DNA of 64,000 nucleotides from Halarcobacter ebronensis (lineage in GTDB: Bacteria; Campylobacterota; Campylobacteria; Campylobacterales; Arcobacteraceae). Where the stretch lies: NCBI RefSeq assembly GCF_013201825.1, contig NZ_CP053836.1:1116001-1180000 (forward strand). Reading direction: 5' to 3'. The position numbers were made by a program, and so were the translations under genes. Below are positions 26,381 to 36,240 of the stretch, piece after piece. The notes beneath the pieces are model-generated. The model worked only from the letters and a program-made list of their open reading frames with translations. It did not search any database and had not been told where the DNA came from. Position 1 is the stretch's first letter; every line of letters begins with the position of its first letter.

Positions 26381-28957
26381 ATGAGTTTATTAGCTACTTA
26401 TAAAGCACATACAGAAGAAAGATTAAAAGAGGGCGGGTTACCACCATTAGCTTTAACTGCAGAACAAACTGCACAATTAGTTGAGCTATTAAAAGCAAAA
26501 AATGTGGAAGATGCACAATACGCTTTAGATTTATTTACAAATAGAATCAACCCAGGTGTTGATGATGCAGCATATGTTAAAGCGGCATTTTTAAATGATA
26601 TAGTACAAGGAAAAGTTGCATGTTCAGTGATCTCAAAGTTAGAAGCTATTGAGATTTTAGGAACAATGATGGGTGGATTTAATGTAACTCCACTTGTAGA
26701 AGCATTAAAAATAGATGATATTACAGAAGCTGCAGCAACTCAATTAAAAAATACAATTTTAGTTTATGATTCATTTAATGATGTTAAAGAGTTAGCAGAT
26801 GCTGGAAATGCAAAGGCTAAAGAGGTAATTCAATCTTGGGCAAATGCAGAGTGGTTTACAAATAAACCTGCATTAGAAGAAGAGATTACTTTAACCGTTT
26901 ACAAAATCCCTGGTGAAACAAATACAGATGATTTATCTCCTGCAACTGTAGCTTTTACAAGAGCGGATATTCCTCTTCATGCAACTGCAATGTTACAATC
27001 AAGAATGGAAAAACCACTTGAAATGATGGCAAAACTAAAAGAGAAAGGTCACCCATTGGCATATGTTGGTGATGTTGTTGGTACTGGTTCATCAAGAAAA
27101 TCAGGTATCAACTCTGTTCAATGGCATATGGGTAGAGATATCCCAGGTGTTCCAAATAAAAGAACAGGTGGAGTTGTAATTGGTTCAATCATTGCTCCAA
27201 TTTTCTTCAACACAGCAGAGGATTCAGGATGTTTACCAATTCAAGCAAATGTTGATAGCTTAGAAACTGGTGATGTTATTACTTTAAAACCTTATTCTGG
27301 AGAAATTCTTAAAAATGGTCAAGTTGTTTCAACTTTTACTTTAGAGCCAAACACTTTAACAGATGAGATGAGAGCAGGGGGAAGAATTCCTCTAATTATT
27401 GGTAAAGGTTTAACAGCAAAAGCAAGAGAAGTACTTGGTTTAGGTGCTTCTGATATGTTTATTGCTCCAACACAACCAGAAGATAATGGAAAAGGGTATA
27501 CTCAAGCTCAAAAAATGGTTGGACGTGCTTGTGGAGTTGAAGGTGTAAAACCAGGTATGTATGTTGAACCAATTGCAACAACTGTTGGTTCTCAAGATAC
27601 AACAGGACCTATGACAAGAGATGAGATTAAAGAGCTTGCTGCACTATCTTTTGGTGCAGATATGGTTATGCAATCTTTTTGTCACACTGCTGCTTATCCA
27701 AAACCTGCAGATATTAACCTACAACATACACTTCCAGAGTTTATTACAAGTAGAGCAGGTGTTACTTTAAGACCAGGTGATGGTGTTATTCACTCTTGGT
27801 TAAATAGACTTTGTCTTCCAGATACAGTAGGTACTGGTGGAGATTCACATACAAGATTCCCAATTGGAGTATCTTTCCCTGCTGGTTCTGGACTTGTTGC
27901 ATTTGCAGGAGTTACAGGAATGATGCCTTTAACTATGCCTGAGTCTGTTCTTGTTAAATTTACAGGTAAACTACAACCAGGAATTACACTAAGAGATTTA
28001 GTTAATGCTATTCCATTATATGCAATTAAACAAGGACTATTAACTGTTCCTAAGAAAAACAAAAAGAATATTTTTGCTGGTAAAGTAATTGAGATTCAAG
28101 GTTTAGGAGATATGAAAGTTGAGCAAGCATTTGAGCTTTCAGATGCATCTGCTGAGAGATCAGCTGCTGCTTGTACAGTTCAACTAAACAAAGAGCCAAT
28201 TATTGAGTACCTATCTTCAAATATAGCTCTAATTGAAAAAATGATTGAAGAGGGTTACCAAGATGCTAGAACTCTTCAAAGAAGAGCTGATAAAATGAAA
28301 GAGTGGATTAAAAATCCAGAGCTTTTAGAGCCAGATGCAGATGCAGAATATGCGGCAACAATTGAGATTGATTTAAATGAGATTACTGAGCCAATTTTAG
28401 CTTGTCCAAACGATCCAGATGATGTTGATACATTAACAAACATTTTAAATGATCCAAATAGACCAACTCAAAAAATTGATGAAGTATTTGTTGGTTCTTG
28501 TATGACAAATATTGGACTATTTAGAGCTTTAGGTGAAGTTCTAAAAGGTGAAGGACCAGTTCCAGCAAAACTTTGGATTGCTCCTCCAACAAAAATGGAT
28601 CAACAACAATTAACTGAAGAGGGTTACTACTCAGTATTTGGAGCAGCAGGAGCAAGATTAGAGATTCCTGGTTGTTCTTTATGTATGGGTAACCAAGCAA
28701 ATGTTGCTCAAGGTGCAGTTGTATTTTCTACAAGTACAAGAAACTTTGATAACAGACTTGGAAAAGACTCTAAAGTTTATTTAGGTTCTGCTGAAATGGC
28801 AGCTCTTGCGGCGCTTCTTGGAAGACTTCCAACTAAAGAAGAGTACTTAAATATGGTACCTAAAAAAATCACTCCAGAGAAAAGAGACGATATTTACAAA
28901 TATCTTAACTTCCATACTCTAAGTGACAAAGAGTTAACTAACTTAGTTCACTCATAA
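26381..28957 (+). CDS. acnB: Aconitate hydratase B
   Basis: I start at the ATG at 26381 ([15 protein letters not shown]), with AGGAG before it; upstream in-frame codons lack a ribosome site. The 858 residues fit AcnB (E. coli 865): N-terminal HEAT-like domain, swivel domain ([16 protein letters not shown]), and the catalytic domain with 4Fe-4S ligands in [17 protein letters not shown] and [10 protein letters not shown]. It interconverts citrate and isocitrate in the oxidative or reductive TCA cycle. When iron-free, AcnB can bind mRNAs in other bacteria. It is monocistronic, with a clear downstream terminator. Confidence 0.95.
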   Translation: MSLLATYKAHTEERLKEGGLPPLALTAEQTAQLVELLKAKNVEDAQYALDLFTNRINPGVDDAAYVKAAFLNDIVQGKVACSVISKLEAIEILGTMMGGFNVTPLVEALKIDDITEAAATQLKNTILVYDSFNDVKELADAGNAKAKEVIQSWANAEWFTNKPALEEEITLTVYKIPGETNTDDLSPATVAFTRADIPLHATAMLQSRMEKPLEMMAKLKEKGHPLAYVGDVVGTGSSRKSGINSVQWHMGRDIPGVPNKRTGGVVIGSIIAPIFFNTAEDSGCLPIQANVDSLETGDVITLKPYSGEILKNGQVVSTFTLEPNTLTDEMRAGGRIPLIIGKGLTAKAREVLGLGASDMFIAPTQPEDNGKGYTQAQKMVGRACGVEGVKPGMYVEPIATTVGSQDTTGPMTRDEIKELAALSFGADMVMQSFCHTAAYPKPADINLQHTLPEFITSRAGVTLRPGDGVIHSWLNRLCLPDTVGTGGDSHTRFPIGVSFPAGSGLVAFAGVTGMMPLTMPESVLVKFTGKLQPGITLRDLVNAIPLYAIKQGLLTVPKKNKKNIFAGKVIEIQGLGDMKVEQAFELSDASAERSAAACTVQLNKEPIIEYLSSNIALIEKMIEEGYQDARTLQRRADKMKEWIKNPELLEPDADAEYAATIEIDLNEITEPILACPNDPDDVDTLTNILNDPNRPTQKIDEVFVGSCMTNIGLFRALGEVLKGEGPVPAKLWIAPPTKMDQQQLTEEGYYSVFGAAGARLEIPGCSLCMGNQANVAQGAVVFSTSTRNFDNRLGKDSKVYLGSAEMAALAALLGRLPTKEEYLNMVPKKITPEKRDDIYKYLNFHTLSDKELTNLVHS

Positions 28958-28962
28958 GATAG

Positions 28963-28990
28963 AGGGGTTTTAAAACCCCTTTGTTTTTTC
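28963..28990. terminator. Terminator downstream of acnB
   Basis: AGGGGTTTTAAAACCCCT is a perfect 18-base palindrome at 28963-28980, followed by TTGTTTTTTC. It is also inside the 3' end of the convergent HAD gene and includes its stop, so it may end both transcripts. Confidence 0.8.
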
Positions 28991-29755
28991 TAACTTCTCT
29001 TTTAAATCTATTAATGAATCAAAAATCATAAAATCTTTTTTTACCACATAATTTGGAAGCTCATTCCCTGTTTTTATCCATGCTGGATTTATTTTTGAGT
29101 TTTTTGCTCCTAATATATCTGTTTCGTAAGTATCTCCTATCATCATTGTTTTATGACTTTGTTTATTAAACTTTTTTAAAATTGTTTCATATCCATAAGT
29201 GTTTGGTTTCCCTATTATCTTTATCTCTTTATTTGTAAATTGTGCAATTATACTATTTATGACCCCACACTCTAACTCAAATCTACCTTTTAATGGGATT
29301 AGTTTATCAGGATTAGCAGCTATTATTTTTGTATTTTCTCCAATAAGATTTATTGTGTTTGAGATATCTTTTAGTGTTATAGAGTTTTCCATACCAATAA
29401 TTATATATTCAGGATTAGTTTCACACTTTTTATATTTACTATAAAGGCTCTCTTGAAGCTGCATACTTCCTAAAACATAGATATTATCTGCAAAGTTTTC
29501 AAAAAGATAGTGCTCAATTAGTTTTGTGGTTGTAAAGATTCTATTTTCACTTACATCAACACCACCATAAAGCAGTTTGTCTTTGTATCTGCTTGTTTTA
29601 TAGTTTGAGTTATTTGTAAAAAAGCAGTACTCAATTTTTTGTGAATCTAAAAAATTAATTATCTCTCTTGTTCCTTCAATTTTCTCATCTTCTCTATAAA
29701 AAACACCATCCAAATCAAAAATTATAAAATCTATATCTTTTAAAATCTCATACAT
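28970..29755 (-). CDS. HAD-IIA (NagD-like) sugar/glycerol phosphatase
   Basis: The 261-residue protein has the NagD-type motifs: IFDLDGVFYREDEKI, FFTNNSNYK as motif II, KIIGKPNTYGYE with the catalytic Lys, and MIGDTYETDILGA. HAD-IIA enzymes dephosphorylate small phosphorylated compounds, including glycerol phosphate and phosphoglycolate. Its start overlaps the stop of the upstream permease gene (TAATG), so it belongs to the ABC-transporter operon. A role in dephosphorylating the imported glycerol-phosphate-like compound is inferred from this position. Confidence 0.82.
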   Translation of the reverse strand: MYEILKDIDFIIFDLDGVFYREDEKIEGTREIINFLDSQKIEYCFFTNNSNYKTSRYKDKLLYGGVDVSENRIFTTTKLIEHYLFENFADNIYVLGSMQLQESLYSKYKKCETNPEYIIIGMENSITLKDISNTINLIGENTKIIAANPDKLIPLKGRFELECGVINSIIAQFTNKEIKIIGKPNTYGYETILKKFNKQSHKTMMIGDTYETDILGAKNSKINPAWIKTGNELPNYVVKKDFMIFDSLIDLKEKLEKTKGF

Positions 29756-30552
29756 TATTTGATTCCTGTGTGCAAAAATGAGTTAACAAACTCTTTTTGG
29801 AAAATTAAAAAAGCGATTAGGAGTGGAGCAACTGAGATTAGAGTTGCAGCAGAGATTGTAGACCATTGAACTCCTGATTCAGGTGCTGCAAAAATTGCAA
29901 GTCCAACAGTAAGTGGTTTTACTTCATTTGAGTTTGCAATTACAAGTGGCCATAAAAAGTTATTCCAGTGGTATGAAACTGAAACCAATGCATAGGCTAA
30001 ATATGTTGGTTTTGACAAGGGAATATAGACTCTAAAAAGAGTTCCAATAGGAGAGCATCCTTCTATTTTTGCCGCATCATCTAACTCACTTGGAATAGTT
30101 TTAAAAGTTTGTCTTAATAGAAAAATTCCAAAGGCTGAAGCTATATAAGGAATTGCCATTCCCCATGTTGTATCTATTAAATTAAAATTTGCAACAGTTT
30201 TATAATTTTCTATTATTAAATTTTCAGGCATTATCATTAATTGCATCAGAACTAAAAAGAAAGCTATATTTTTACCATAAAAATCAAATTTTGCAAATGC
30301 ATAAGCTGCTAAAGTACAAAGAACCATCTGCCCTATTAAAATAATAGTTACCAAAAAAAAGGTATTTGTTAAATATTGTAAAAATGGTGCTTGTATCCAA
30401 GCATCAAAAAAAGCTTGACCACTCAAAGGTGCAAAAAGGGTAAAATCAGAAGAGTATTTTTCTTCATGAGATGCTGCCCAAAAGGTATATATTAGTGGAA
30501 GTATCCAAATTATAGCCAAAGTATAGGTTGCAATTTTTTGTAATAATTTCAT
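29755..30552 (-). CDS. ugpE: ABC sugar/glycerol-3-phosphate permease, UgpE/MalG type
   Basis: A 265-residue permease with six transmembrane helices and the EAA loop SELDDAAKIEGCSPIGTLF, which contacts the ATPase. The group is CUT1 (UgpE/MalG). It lies between the UgpA-like permease and the HAD phosphatase gene. The ugp name rests on operon content (DeoR regulator plus phosphatase) and is less sure than the family. Confidence 0.8.
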   Translation of the reverse strand: MKLLQKIATYTLAIIWILPLIYTFWAASHEEKYSSDFTLFAPLSGQAFFDAWIQAPFLQYLTNTFFLVTIILIGQMVLCTLAAYAFAKFDFYGKNIAFFLVLMQLMIMPENLIIENYKTVANFNLIDTTWGMAIPYIASAFGIFLLRQTFKTIPSELDDAAKIEGCSPIGTLFRVYIPLSKPTYLAYALVSVSYHWNNFLWPLVIANSNEVKPLTVGLAIFAAPESGVQWSTISAATLISVAPLLIAFLIFQKEFVNSFLHTGIK

Positions 30553-30559
30553 CTTTTTC

Positions 30560-31423
30560 CTATTTATAGTGTATTTTTCTCTCTACTAATCCAAACTGAA
30601 TTAGTGAAACAACAATCAAAAGTGCTAAAAGTACTATAGTAAGTGTGGCAGCATAGGCATAATCAAAAAATGAGAAAGCCACATCATAAATGTAATAAAG
30701 CAGTAGATTTGAGGCATTATCAGGACCACCTTTAGTTAAAATAAAGAGGTGATCAATCATTTTAAAAGAGTTAATCAGAGCATTTACCATTACAAAAAAA
30801 GTTGTTGGCATAAGAAGAGGAAAAGTAATTTTCCAAAAACTGGTCCAAGCAGATGCACCTTCTATTTTTGCAGCTTCATTTAACTCTTTTGGAATACTTT
30901 GAAGTGCAGCTAGGTAGAAAATCATAAAAAATCCAGCCTCTTTCCAAACAGTCATAACTATAGTTGCTTCCAATACCATATTAGTATCTCCCAAAAAGTT
31001 TTGTTGAGGAAGATTGAAATATTGAAATATCTGATTTATTAGACCAATTTCAGGTGCATAAAAAAAGAGCCAAATATTTGCAACTGCAACCATAGGTAGG
31101 ATTGTTGGTGTAAAGTATGCAAGTCTTACAACAGAACGACCTCTAATTTTCTCTTGAACAAAAACTGCCATTGCTAAAGCAAGAGCAATAGATAAAGGAA
31201 CAGTTGTAAGTGCAAAATAGATAGTATTTTTAAATGTTTGTAAAAATACAGGATCATTTAACATATACTCATAGTTACTAAGCCCAACAAATTTTTTGGG
31301 CCTAATAACTGTTTGGTTTGAGAAAAAAGAGTTAATAAAGGTCGTTACAGTTGGATAGTGTGTAAATGCTACAATAAGAGTAAATCCAGGAAGCAGTAAC
31401 AACCAACCGTAAACATGTCTCAT
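30560..31423 (-). CDS. ugpA: ABC sugar/glycerol-3-phosphate permease, UgpA/MalF type
   Basis: The 287-residue permease has six helices and the EAA motif PKELNEAAKIEGASAWTSF. It pairs with the downstream MalG-type permease and follows the binding-protein gene by 8 bases with an AAGGA site. The start MRHVYGWLLLLPGFTLIV is typical of UgpA. Substrate identity is inferred only from operon context. Confidence 0.8.
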   Translation of the reverse strand: MRHVYGWLLLLPGFTLIVAFTHYPTVTTFINSFFSNQTVIRPKKFVGLSNYEYMLNDPVFLQTFKNTIYFALTTVPLSIALALAMAVFVQEKIRGRSVVRLAYFTPTILPMVAVANIWLFFYAPEIGLINQIFQYFNLPQQNFLGDTNMVLEATIVMTVWKEAGFFMIFYLAALQSIPKELNEAAKIEGASAWTSFWKITFPLLMPTTFFVMVNALINSFKMIDHLFILTKGGPDNASNLLLYYIYDVAFSFFDYAYAATLTIVLLALLIVVSLIQFGLVERKIHYK

Positions 31424-31431
31424 ATTAATCC

Positions 31432-32700
31432 TTATTTATAGTTTCTTAATAGTTTAGAAGCCTCTTTTTGAGCCTCTTCTAAAGCCTCTTTTGGCTCTTT
31501 TTTATCTGTTAAAACAGCTTGGATAGTATCATCTAATATTTTTCTAACTCTTCCTGTTTGGTAAGTAGAAAGTTCAGCAGTTGCAAACTCTAATTGATCT
31601 CTTGCAACTTTTGCAGGAGGGAACTCTTCAACATATTTTTTAAGATCAGGAGTATTGTATGCAGCTTTTGAAATACCAATATATCCTGTTCCCATAGACC
31701 ATTTTGCAGAGTTTTCAGGGCTTGTCATAAACTTGATTAATCTCATAGAAGCTTCTCTCTCTTGAGGAGTGGTTTTTTTAAAGATATAGAAGTTTCCTCC
31801 ACCAGTAGGCGTTCCTCTCATTTTACTTGCAGGAAGCATTGCAACACCAAAATCAAAAGTTGCTTCGTTTTTAACAGCAGTTAAATTTCCTGTAGAGTGC
31901 CACATCATCGCAGTTTTTCCACTTAAGAAATTTTTTCTAAGTGTTCCCCACTCAATAGTTCCCTTTGGCATAATATTATACTTATTAGATAAATCTTTCC
32001 AATACTCTAAAGCTTTTACAACATTTGGGTTATCAAAATATGTTTTTGTTCCTTCACTATTCATTAGAATTTCACCATTTTGTTTTGCTAATGCTCCAAA
32101 CATCCAGTATGGATATCCAGTTGAAGGAATCATAAGTCCCCATTGGTCATTTGTTGTAAGTTTTTTACCCATTGTTACCATTTCATCCCAATCTTTTGGT
32201 GGTTTGTTTGGGTCAAGTCCTGCTTTTCTGAAAGCATCTTTGTTGTAATACATTATAATTGTTGAACGTTGAAAAGGGATAGCCCATACTTTTCCTAAAG
32301 TTGTACCATTTTCCATTAATGCTGGATAAAAAGAGTTTAACCACTCTTTATCTTTGTCACTTTTAACAATATCTGAAAATGAGATAATTGCATCTTGTTC
32401 AATTAAGTCATAAGTATCAATAGAGAACATTACAGCTAATTGTGCAGGTTGACCAGCTTTTAATGCAGCAAGTGATTTAATTCTTGCATCATTATAGTTT
32501 CCTGCATAGATTGCATTTACATCAATATCAGGGTTTTGTTTTTCAAACTCTTCTACCATAGAATCAACAATTTTTGTTAGTGGTCCACCGACAGAAATTG
32601 GATAGTACATCGTTAATTCAGTTTTTTGTGCATTTGCACTTGATAAAAAGCTTGCAGCTAAAACACTAACTAATGCAGCTCTTTTTACAAATCTAAACAT
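31432..32700 (-). CDS. ugpB: Periplasmic solute-binding protein, UgpB-like
   Basis: The 422-residue protein has a cleavable signal (about 24 residues ending SSANA) and a family-1 extracellular binding fold: TELTMYYPISVGG, FEKQNPDIDVNAIYAGNY, IPFQRSTIIMYYNKDAF, and GTLRKNFLSGKTAMMWHSTG. This pattern resembles UgpB (glycerol-3-phosphate/glycerophosphocholine binding). A clear AGGAG precedes the start. It is the first periplasmic component of the operon. Confidence 0.82.
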   Translation of the reverse strand: MFRFVKRAALVSVLAASFLSSANAQKTELTMYYPISVGGPLTKIVDSMVEEFEKQNPDIDVNAIYAGNYNDARIKSLAALKAGQPAQLAVMFSIDTYDLIEQDAIISFSDIVKSDKDKEWLNSFYPALMENGTTLGKVWAIPFQRSTIIMYYNKDAFRKAGLDPNKPPKDWDEMVTMGKKLTTNDQWGLMIPSTGYPYWMFGALAKQNGEILMNSEGTKTYFDNPNVVKALEYWKDLSNKYNIMPKGTIEWGTLRKNFLSGKTAMMWHSTGNLTAVKNEATFDFGVAMLPASKMRGTPTGGGNFYIFKKTTPQEREASMRLIKFMTSPENSAKWSMGTGYIGISKAAYNTPDLKKYVEEFPPAKVARDQLEFATAELSTYQTGRVRKILDDTIQAVLTDKKEPKEALEEAQKEASKLLRNYK

Positions 32701-32727
32701 ATATTTTCTCCTACTAATTAGATTTAT

Positions 32728-33801
32728 TTAAGATAAGATCTCTCTTCTCTCACCTTGTGAGTTAAAAAAGTTAATTTTAGTTTCACTCCAATTTACCCAA
32801 ACCCTATCACCATTTATGTAGTTTTCGGCTTTTTGTATTCTCATTAATATTGGATTATCTAAGTTACTATTTAGAGTTTGAATTCCTAAAATAGTATCTG
32901 AGCCATGATAATCTTGATAAATTATCTCCCCTTCTAATCCACTATTATTCTCTTCAAAATATACATCTTCAGGACGGATTCCTAAAAAACATATATCATC
33001 AGTAATACGGCTTGAATAAGTTGTATTAATCTCTTGATTGTTTATTAATATCTTTTCATTCTCCTTTTTTATATTTAGTATATTCATTGGTGGTGTACCA
33101 ATAAATTTGCCCACAAAGGTTGTTGCTACATTTTCATATAACTCTTTAGGACTGCCTTGTTGTTCAATTACTCCTTTGTTTAATAAGATTATGTGATCAG
33201 CCATGCTCATGGCTTCTGTTTGATCATGGGTTACATATAAAACTGTCATATTTAGTTGTTGTTGTAATTTTTTTATCTCTATTCTCATCTCATGTCTAAG
33301 TTTTGCATCAAGATTAGACAAAGGTTCATCCATAAGACAAATTTTGCTCTTTGCCACAAATGCCCTTGCAAGAGCAACTCTTTGCTTTTGTCCACCTGAT
33401 AGTTGTGAAGGTTTACTCTCAAGCAAACCTTCAAGTCCCACAAGTTTAATAACTTTTTTAAGTCTTTTTTCTCTCTCGTCTTTGGCAACTTTTCGTACCT
33501 TTAGACCAAAAAGAATATTATCTTTAACACTTAAGTGAGGAAAAAGTGCATAAGATTGAAATACCATAGAGATTCCTCTTTTAGATGCTGGAAGTTTTGA
33601 AATATCTTTCCCATCTATTAAAATCTGCCCTGAACTTATCTCTTCGAGTCCAGCTATCATTCTAAGTGTTGTCGATTTTCCACATCCTGAGGGTCCTAAT
33701 AAAACTGTAAAACTCCCTTTTTTTATCTCAAAATTTAAATCTTCAATTACCATTTTTTTATTGTATTTTTTTGTTATATTTTTTAATTTTATATAAGCCA
33801 T
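32728..33801 (-). CDS. ugpC: ABC transporter ATPase, UgpC/MalK type
   Basis: The 357-residue ATPase has Walker A GPSGCGKST at about 36-44, signature LSGGQKQRVALARAF, Walker B ICLMDEPLSNLDA, and the H-loop VTHDQTEAMSMAD. A C-terminal TOBE/OB domain (about 240-357) is present, as in MalK/UgpC. Its start overlaps the stop of the DeoR gene (TAATG), showing tight coupling with the regulator. Confidence 0.88.
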   Translation of the reverse strand: MAYIKLKNITKKYNKKMVIEDLNFEIKKGSFTVLLGPSGCGKSTTLRMIAGLEEISSGQILIDGKDISKLPASKRGISMVFQSYALFPHLSVKDNILFGLKVRKVAKDEREKRLKKVIKLVGLEGLLESKPSQLSGGQKQRVALARAFVAKSKICLMDEPLSNLDAKLRHEMRIEIKKLQQQLNMTVLYVTHDQTEAMSMADHIILLNKGVIEQQGSPKELYENVATTFVGKFIGTPPMNILNIKKENEKILINNQEINTTYSSRITDDICFLGIRPEDVYFEENNSGLEGEIIYQDYHGSDTILGIQTLNSNLDNPILMRIQKAENYINGDRVWVNWSETKINFFNSQGERREILS

Positions 33802-34577
33802 TAATTAACCCCTTCATAAGTAGGGAAATGAAGTTCAACTTCATTTCTTTTTAATATTTCATAGATATTTTGTGGAGGTTTTTTATCACAAAAAAAGTTG
33901 TCAACCATTGAGATATTTCCTCCCCTTATATGTGCTTTCCTTTCAAACTTTGAAAAATCAGCAGCTAAAAATACCCTTTTGCTATATCTATTTATTGCCT
34001 CTCTTGCTTGTATCTCTTCATGGGTAAAATCAAGCAAAGAACCATCCTCTTCTATTGCTCCAACTCCATATATTCCAAAATCAACACTATATTTACTAAA
34101 AAAATTCTCTATATCATTTCCCAAAATATCTCTGTGTTTATTTCTAACTAATCCCCCATGAAGAACAACCTCAAAAGTGGGATTTTCGCAACAAACAAGT
34201 GCCACATTTATATTATTAGTAAAGATTTTTAGATTTTCATGGTTTATTAACTCTTTTGCAATTATCTCAGGTGTTGTACCGATTGAAAAAAACAAAGAGC
34301 TATTGTTAGGTATCTGTTTAGCAATTAGTTTTGCTATACTCTTTTTTTCATCATAATGAATAATTTTTCTACTATTATAAGAGATATTCTCTTGTTGAAC
34401 AGGAATTTCAACTCCTCCATAGACTCTTCTTAGAAGTCCCTCTTTGCATAAATCATTTACATCTTTTCTAATGGATTGTAGTGATACACAAAAAATGTTA
34501 CTTAACTCCTCAACTGAAGCAAACTTTTCTTGTCTGATTTTTTCTAATATGTACGCTTGTCGCTCTTTTGGTTTCAT
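33801..34577 (-). CDS. DeoR-family transcriptional regulator (GlpR-like)
   Basis: The 258-residue regulator has an N-terminal winged helix (VEELSNIFCVSLQSIRKDV, then GLLRRVYGGVEIP) and a C-terminal phosphosugar-sensing domain (FSIGTTPEIIAKEL, GIYGVGAIEEDGSLLDF). GlpR-type regulators respond to phosphorylated metabolites such as glycerol 3-phosphate. It is the first gene of the ABC operon. Direct repeats of ATCTTTCGTT overlap its leader, fitting autoregulation. The downstream HAD phosphatase supports a phosphorylated ligand. Confidence 0.88.
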   Translation of the reverse strand: MKPKERQAYILEKIRQEKFASVEELSNIFCVSLQSIRKDVNDLCKEGLLRRVYGGVEIPVQQENISYNSRKIIHYDEKKSIAKLIAKQIPNNSSLFFSIGTTPEIIAKELINHENLKIFTNNINVALVCCENPTFEVVLHGGLVRNKHRDILGNDIENFFSKYSVDFGIYGVGAIEEDGSLLDFTHEEIQAREAINRYSKRVFLAADFSKFERKAHIRGGNISMVDNFFCDKKPPQNIYEILKRNEVELHFPTYEGVN

Positions 34578-34581
34578 CTTT

Positions 34582-34613
34582 ATCTTTCGTTGTTTTAATA
34601 AAAATCTTTCGTT
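34582..34613. promoter_or_regulatory. Direct repeats of ATCTTTCGTT in the DeoR leader
   Basis: ATCTTTCGTT occurs at 34582-34591 and again at 34604-34613, 22 bases apart, two turns of the helix. The second is followed by CGAAA, making TTTCGTTCGAAA partly palindromic. One copy overlaps the Shine-Dalgarno area of the regulator gene. TTCG-rich direct repeats are typical operators of DeoR-family proteins. Confidence 0.6.
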
Positions 34614-34697
34614 CGAAATAAAATTAGTGGAATTATAAGTTCAAAGTGTTACATATTGATTACATGACCATATTGTAGATAATTATTAGGTCAATTT

Positions 34698-34709
34698 ATG
34701 AATTTTCAT
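34698..34709. promoter_or_regulatory. ATGAA-N2-TTCAT palindrome upstream of tetR
   Basis: ATGAATTTTCAT has arms ATGAA/TTCAT with a 2-base centre. It lies 60-70 bases before the TetR start. The same arms and spacing occur before hydA1 and hydA2, so I read it as a candidate autoregulatory operator. Confidence 0.5.
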
Positions 34710-34769
34710 TCGTTATTAATATTTTTAATAATATAATCGACTATAAAAAATTAAAATGAAGGATTGATA

Positions 34770-35360
34770 TTGTCAGCAAAAGAAGAGAAAAAAAATACAA
34801 TTATTGAAAACTCTTTGAAACTGTTTTCTAAAAATGGTTTTTACAATACAACAATTCCAGATATAGCCAAATCAATGAAAATGAGTGTTGGTAATATGTA
34901 CAACTACTTCAAATCAAAAGAGGAGTTGGCAAAATATGCAATCAAATACTCAACAAATGTTTTAGCAAAAGAGCTTAAAACAATAAACCAAATGGATATT
35001 AATTCAAAAGACAAGGTTTATCTTTTCACTAGAAAATATTTGGAAAGTGTAAAAAAAGCACCTGAAGTGATTGAGTACTTTTTAAGGGTTTACTTATCAA
35101 ATAGAGAGGTTTTCCAAGAGGGATGTGAAGGGTTTTTATGTGTAAGTGAATTTGTTACAGAAGTTATGATTCTACTTGATGATGGAGCTTCTAATAAAGA
35201 GTTTAGACAACAAGACTTTTTCCCAGCTTTCGCATTGATTATGGGAGCTTTAGGAGGTTTTGCTTTTTTAAGTGGAGAGAAAGTTTTAGAAAAAGATATA
35301 TTAGAGTATTCTGATGCAGTTGCAGAAAACATCTTTAGAGCACTTAAATACGAAGAGTAA
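34770..35360 (+). CDS. TetR/AcrR-family regulator of the hydrogenase island
   Basis: The start is the TTG at 34770, with AAGGA 6 bases upstream; a TTG at 34764 is directly against the ribosome site. The 196 residues have a TetR helix-turn-helix (about 10-50: NSLKLFSKNGFYNTTIPDIA, MSVGNMYNYFKSKEELAKY) and a helical ligand or partner domain. The downstream hydrogenase small-subunit gene overlaps its 3' end by 47 bases, so the two are coupled. Its position at the head of the hydrogenase island and the shared palindromes make it a probable regulator of hyd genes. The effector is unknown. Confidence 0.82.
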   Translation: MSAKEEKKNTIIENSLKLFSKNGFYNTTIPDIAKSMKMSVGNMYNYFKSKEELAKYAIKYSTNVLAKELKTINQMDINSKDKVYLFTRKYLESVKKAPEVIEYFLRVYLSNREVFQEGCEGFLCVSEFVTEVMILLDDGASNKEFRQQDFFPAFALIMGALGGFAFLSGEKVLEKDILEYSDAVAENIFRALKYEE

Positions 35361-36240
35361 AAAACCAAAAGTGTTGTGGCTTCAAGCCATAACCTGTAAT
35401 GGTAACACACACTCTTTTTTAAGTGCAAATGATAATAGAATGAAACTATTTTTAAATAGTTTTGATCTTATATATCATCCATCAATTACAACCCACACAA
35501 CAATCAAAGAGATTTTAAATTCTAAAGTAGATATTGATTTTTTACTTGTTGAAGGAGCAATTACTCCTCAAAAAGAGTTTTTTTCAATCTCAGGCTATAC
35601 ACCTTATGAGATTTTTAATAAATTAGTAAAAAAATCAAAATATATTATTGCCGTTGGTTCTTGTGCTTCTTATGGAGGAGTTCATGCAAAGTTTGAACAA
35701 AATAATCAAATCAAAGGATTAAGTGACTCTTTAGATAGTCAAAATATATATAGTTTAGCGCATCCTGTAGTTAATCTAACAGGTTGTCCTGTTCATCCTG
35801 AGTGGATATTTCAAACACTTTTTTCCCTAAAAGATTATGGAAAAATATCTTTAGATGAGAGGGGAAGACCAAAAGAGATATATTATGGTTTGGCACACCA
35901 TGGATGTACAAGAAATGAGTATTTTGAATGGAAGATTGAAGGACACTTTGGTAAAAAAGAGGGTTGTCTTTTTTATGAACAAGGCTGCCGTGGTCCTATG
36001 ACACACTCTAATTGTAATAAAATTTTATGGAATGATGTAAGTACAAAAACAAGAGCAGGAATGCCTTGTATTGGTTGTACTGAGTTTGACTTTCCAAGGG
36101 ACAATATGCTTGAAACTAAAAAAAATATAGGAATTCCAGCAGAAGTTCCTTTAGGTATTAGCAAAAGAGCATATTTGTCAATCTCAGGAGTTGCTAAGAC
36201 TTTTAAAATAGATAGGTTGCATAAGAAGCTTATAGATTAG
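35314..36240 (+). CDS. Group-2-like cytoplasmic [NiFe]-hydrogenase small subunit
   Basis: The 308-residue protein begins almost directly with the Fe-S part (KVLWLQAITCNGNTHSF) and has no Tat signal, so it is cytoplasmic, as in HupU/HoxB sensors and cyanobacterial HupS. The proximal-cluster motif is C28-N-G-N31: the usual second Cys is Asn. Other ligands are present: GSCASYGG, TGCPVHPE, HHGCTRNEYF with distal His/Cys, EGCLFYEQGC, SNCNKI and PCIGCTEFDFPR. The reading frame overlaps tetR by 47 bases. Its large subunit lies 366 bases downstream, past a hairpin cluster. H2 sensor or low-potential uptake enzyme are both possible. Confidence 0.85.
   Translation: MQLQKTSLEHLNTKSKKPKVLWLQAITCNGNTHSFLSANDNRMKLFLNSFDLIYHPSITTHTTIKEILNSKVDIDFLLVEGAITPQKEFFSISGYTPYEIFNKLVKKSKYIIAVGSCASYGGVHAKFEQNNQIKGLSDSLDSQNIYSLAHPVVNLTGCPVHPEWIFQTLFSLKDYGKISLDERGRPKEIYYGLAHHGCTRNEYFEWKIEGHFGKKEGCLFYEQGCRGPMTHSNCNKILWNDVSTKTRAGMPCIGCTEFDFPRDNMLETKKNIGIPAEVPLGISKRAYLSISGVAKTFKIDRLHKKLID

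Noticed and set aside
27790-28062. Antisense open frame within acnB
   Set aside because: It is a by-product of acnB codon use: no ribosome site and no homology pattern.
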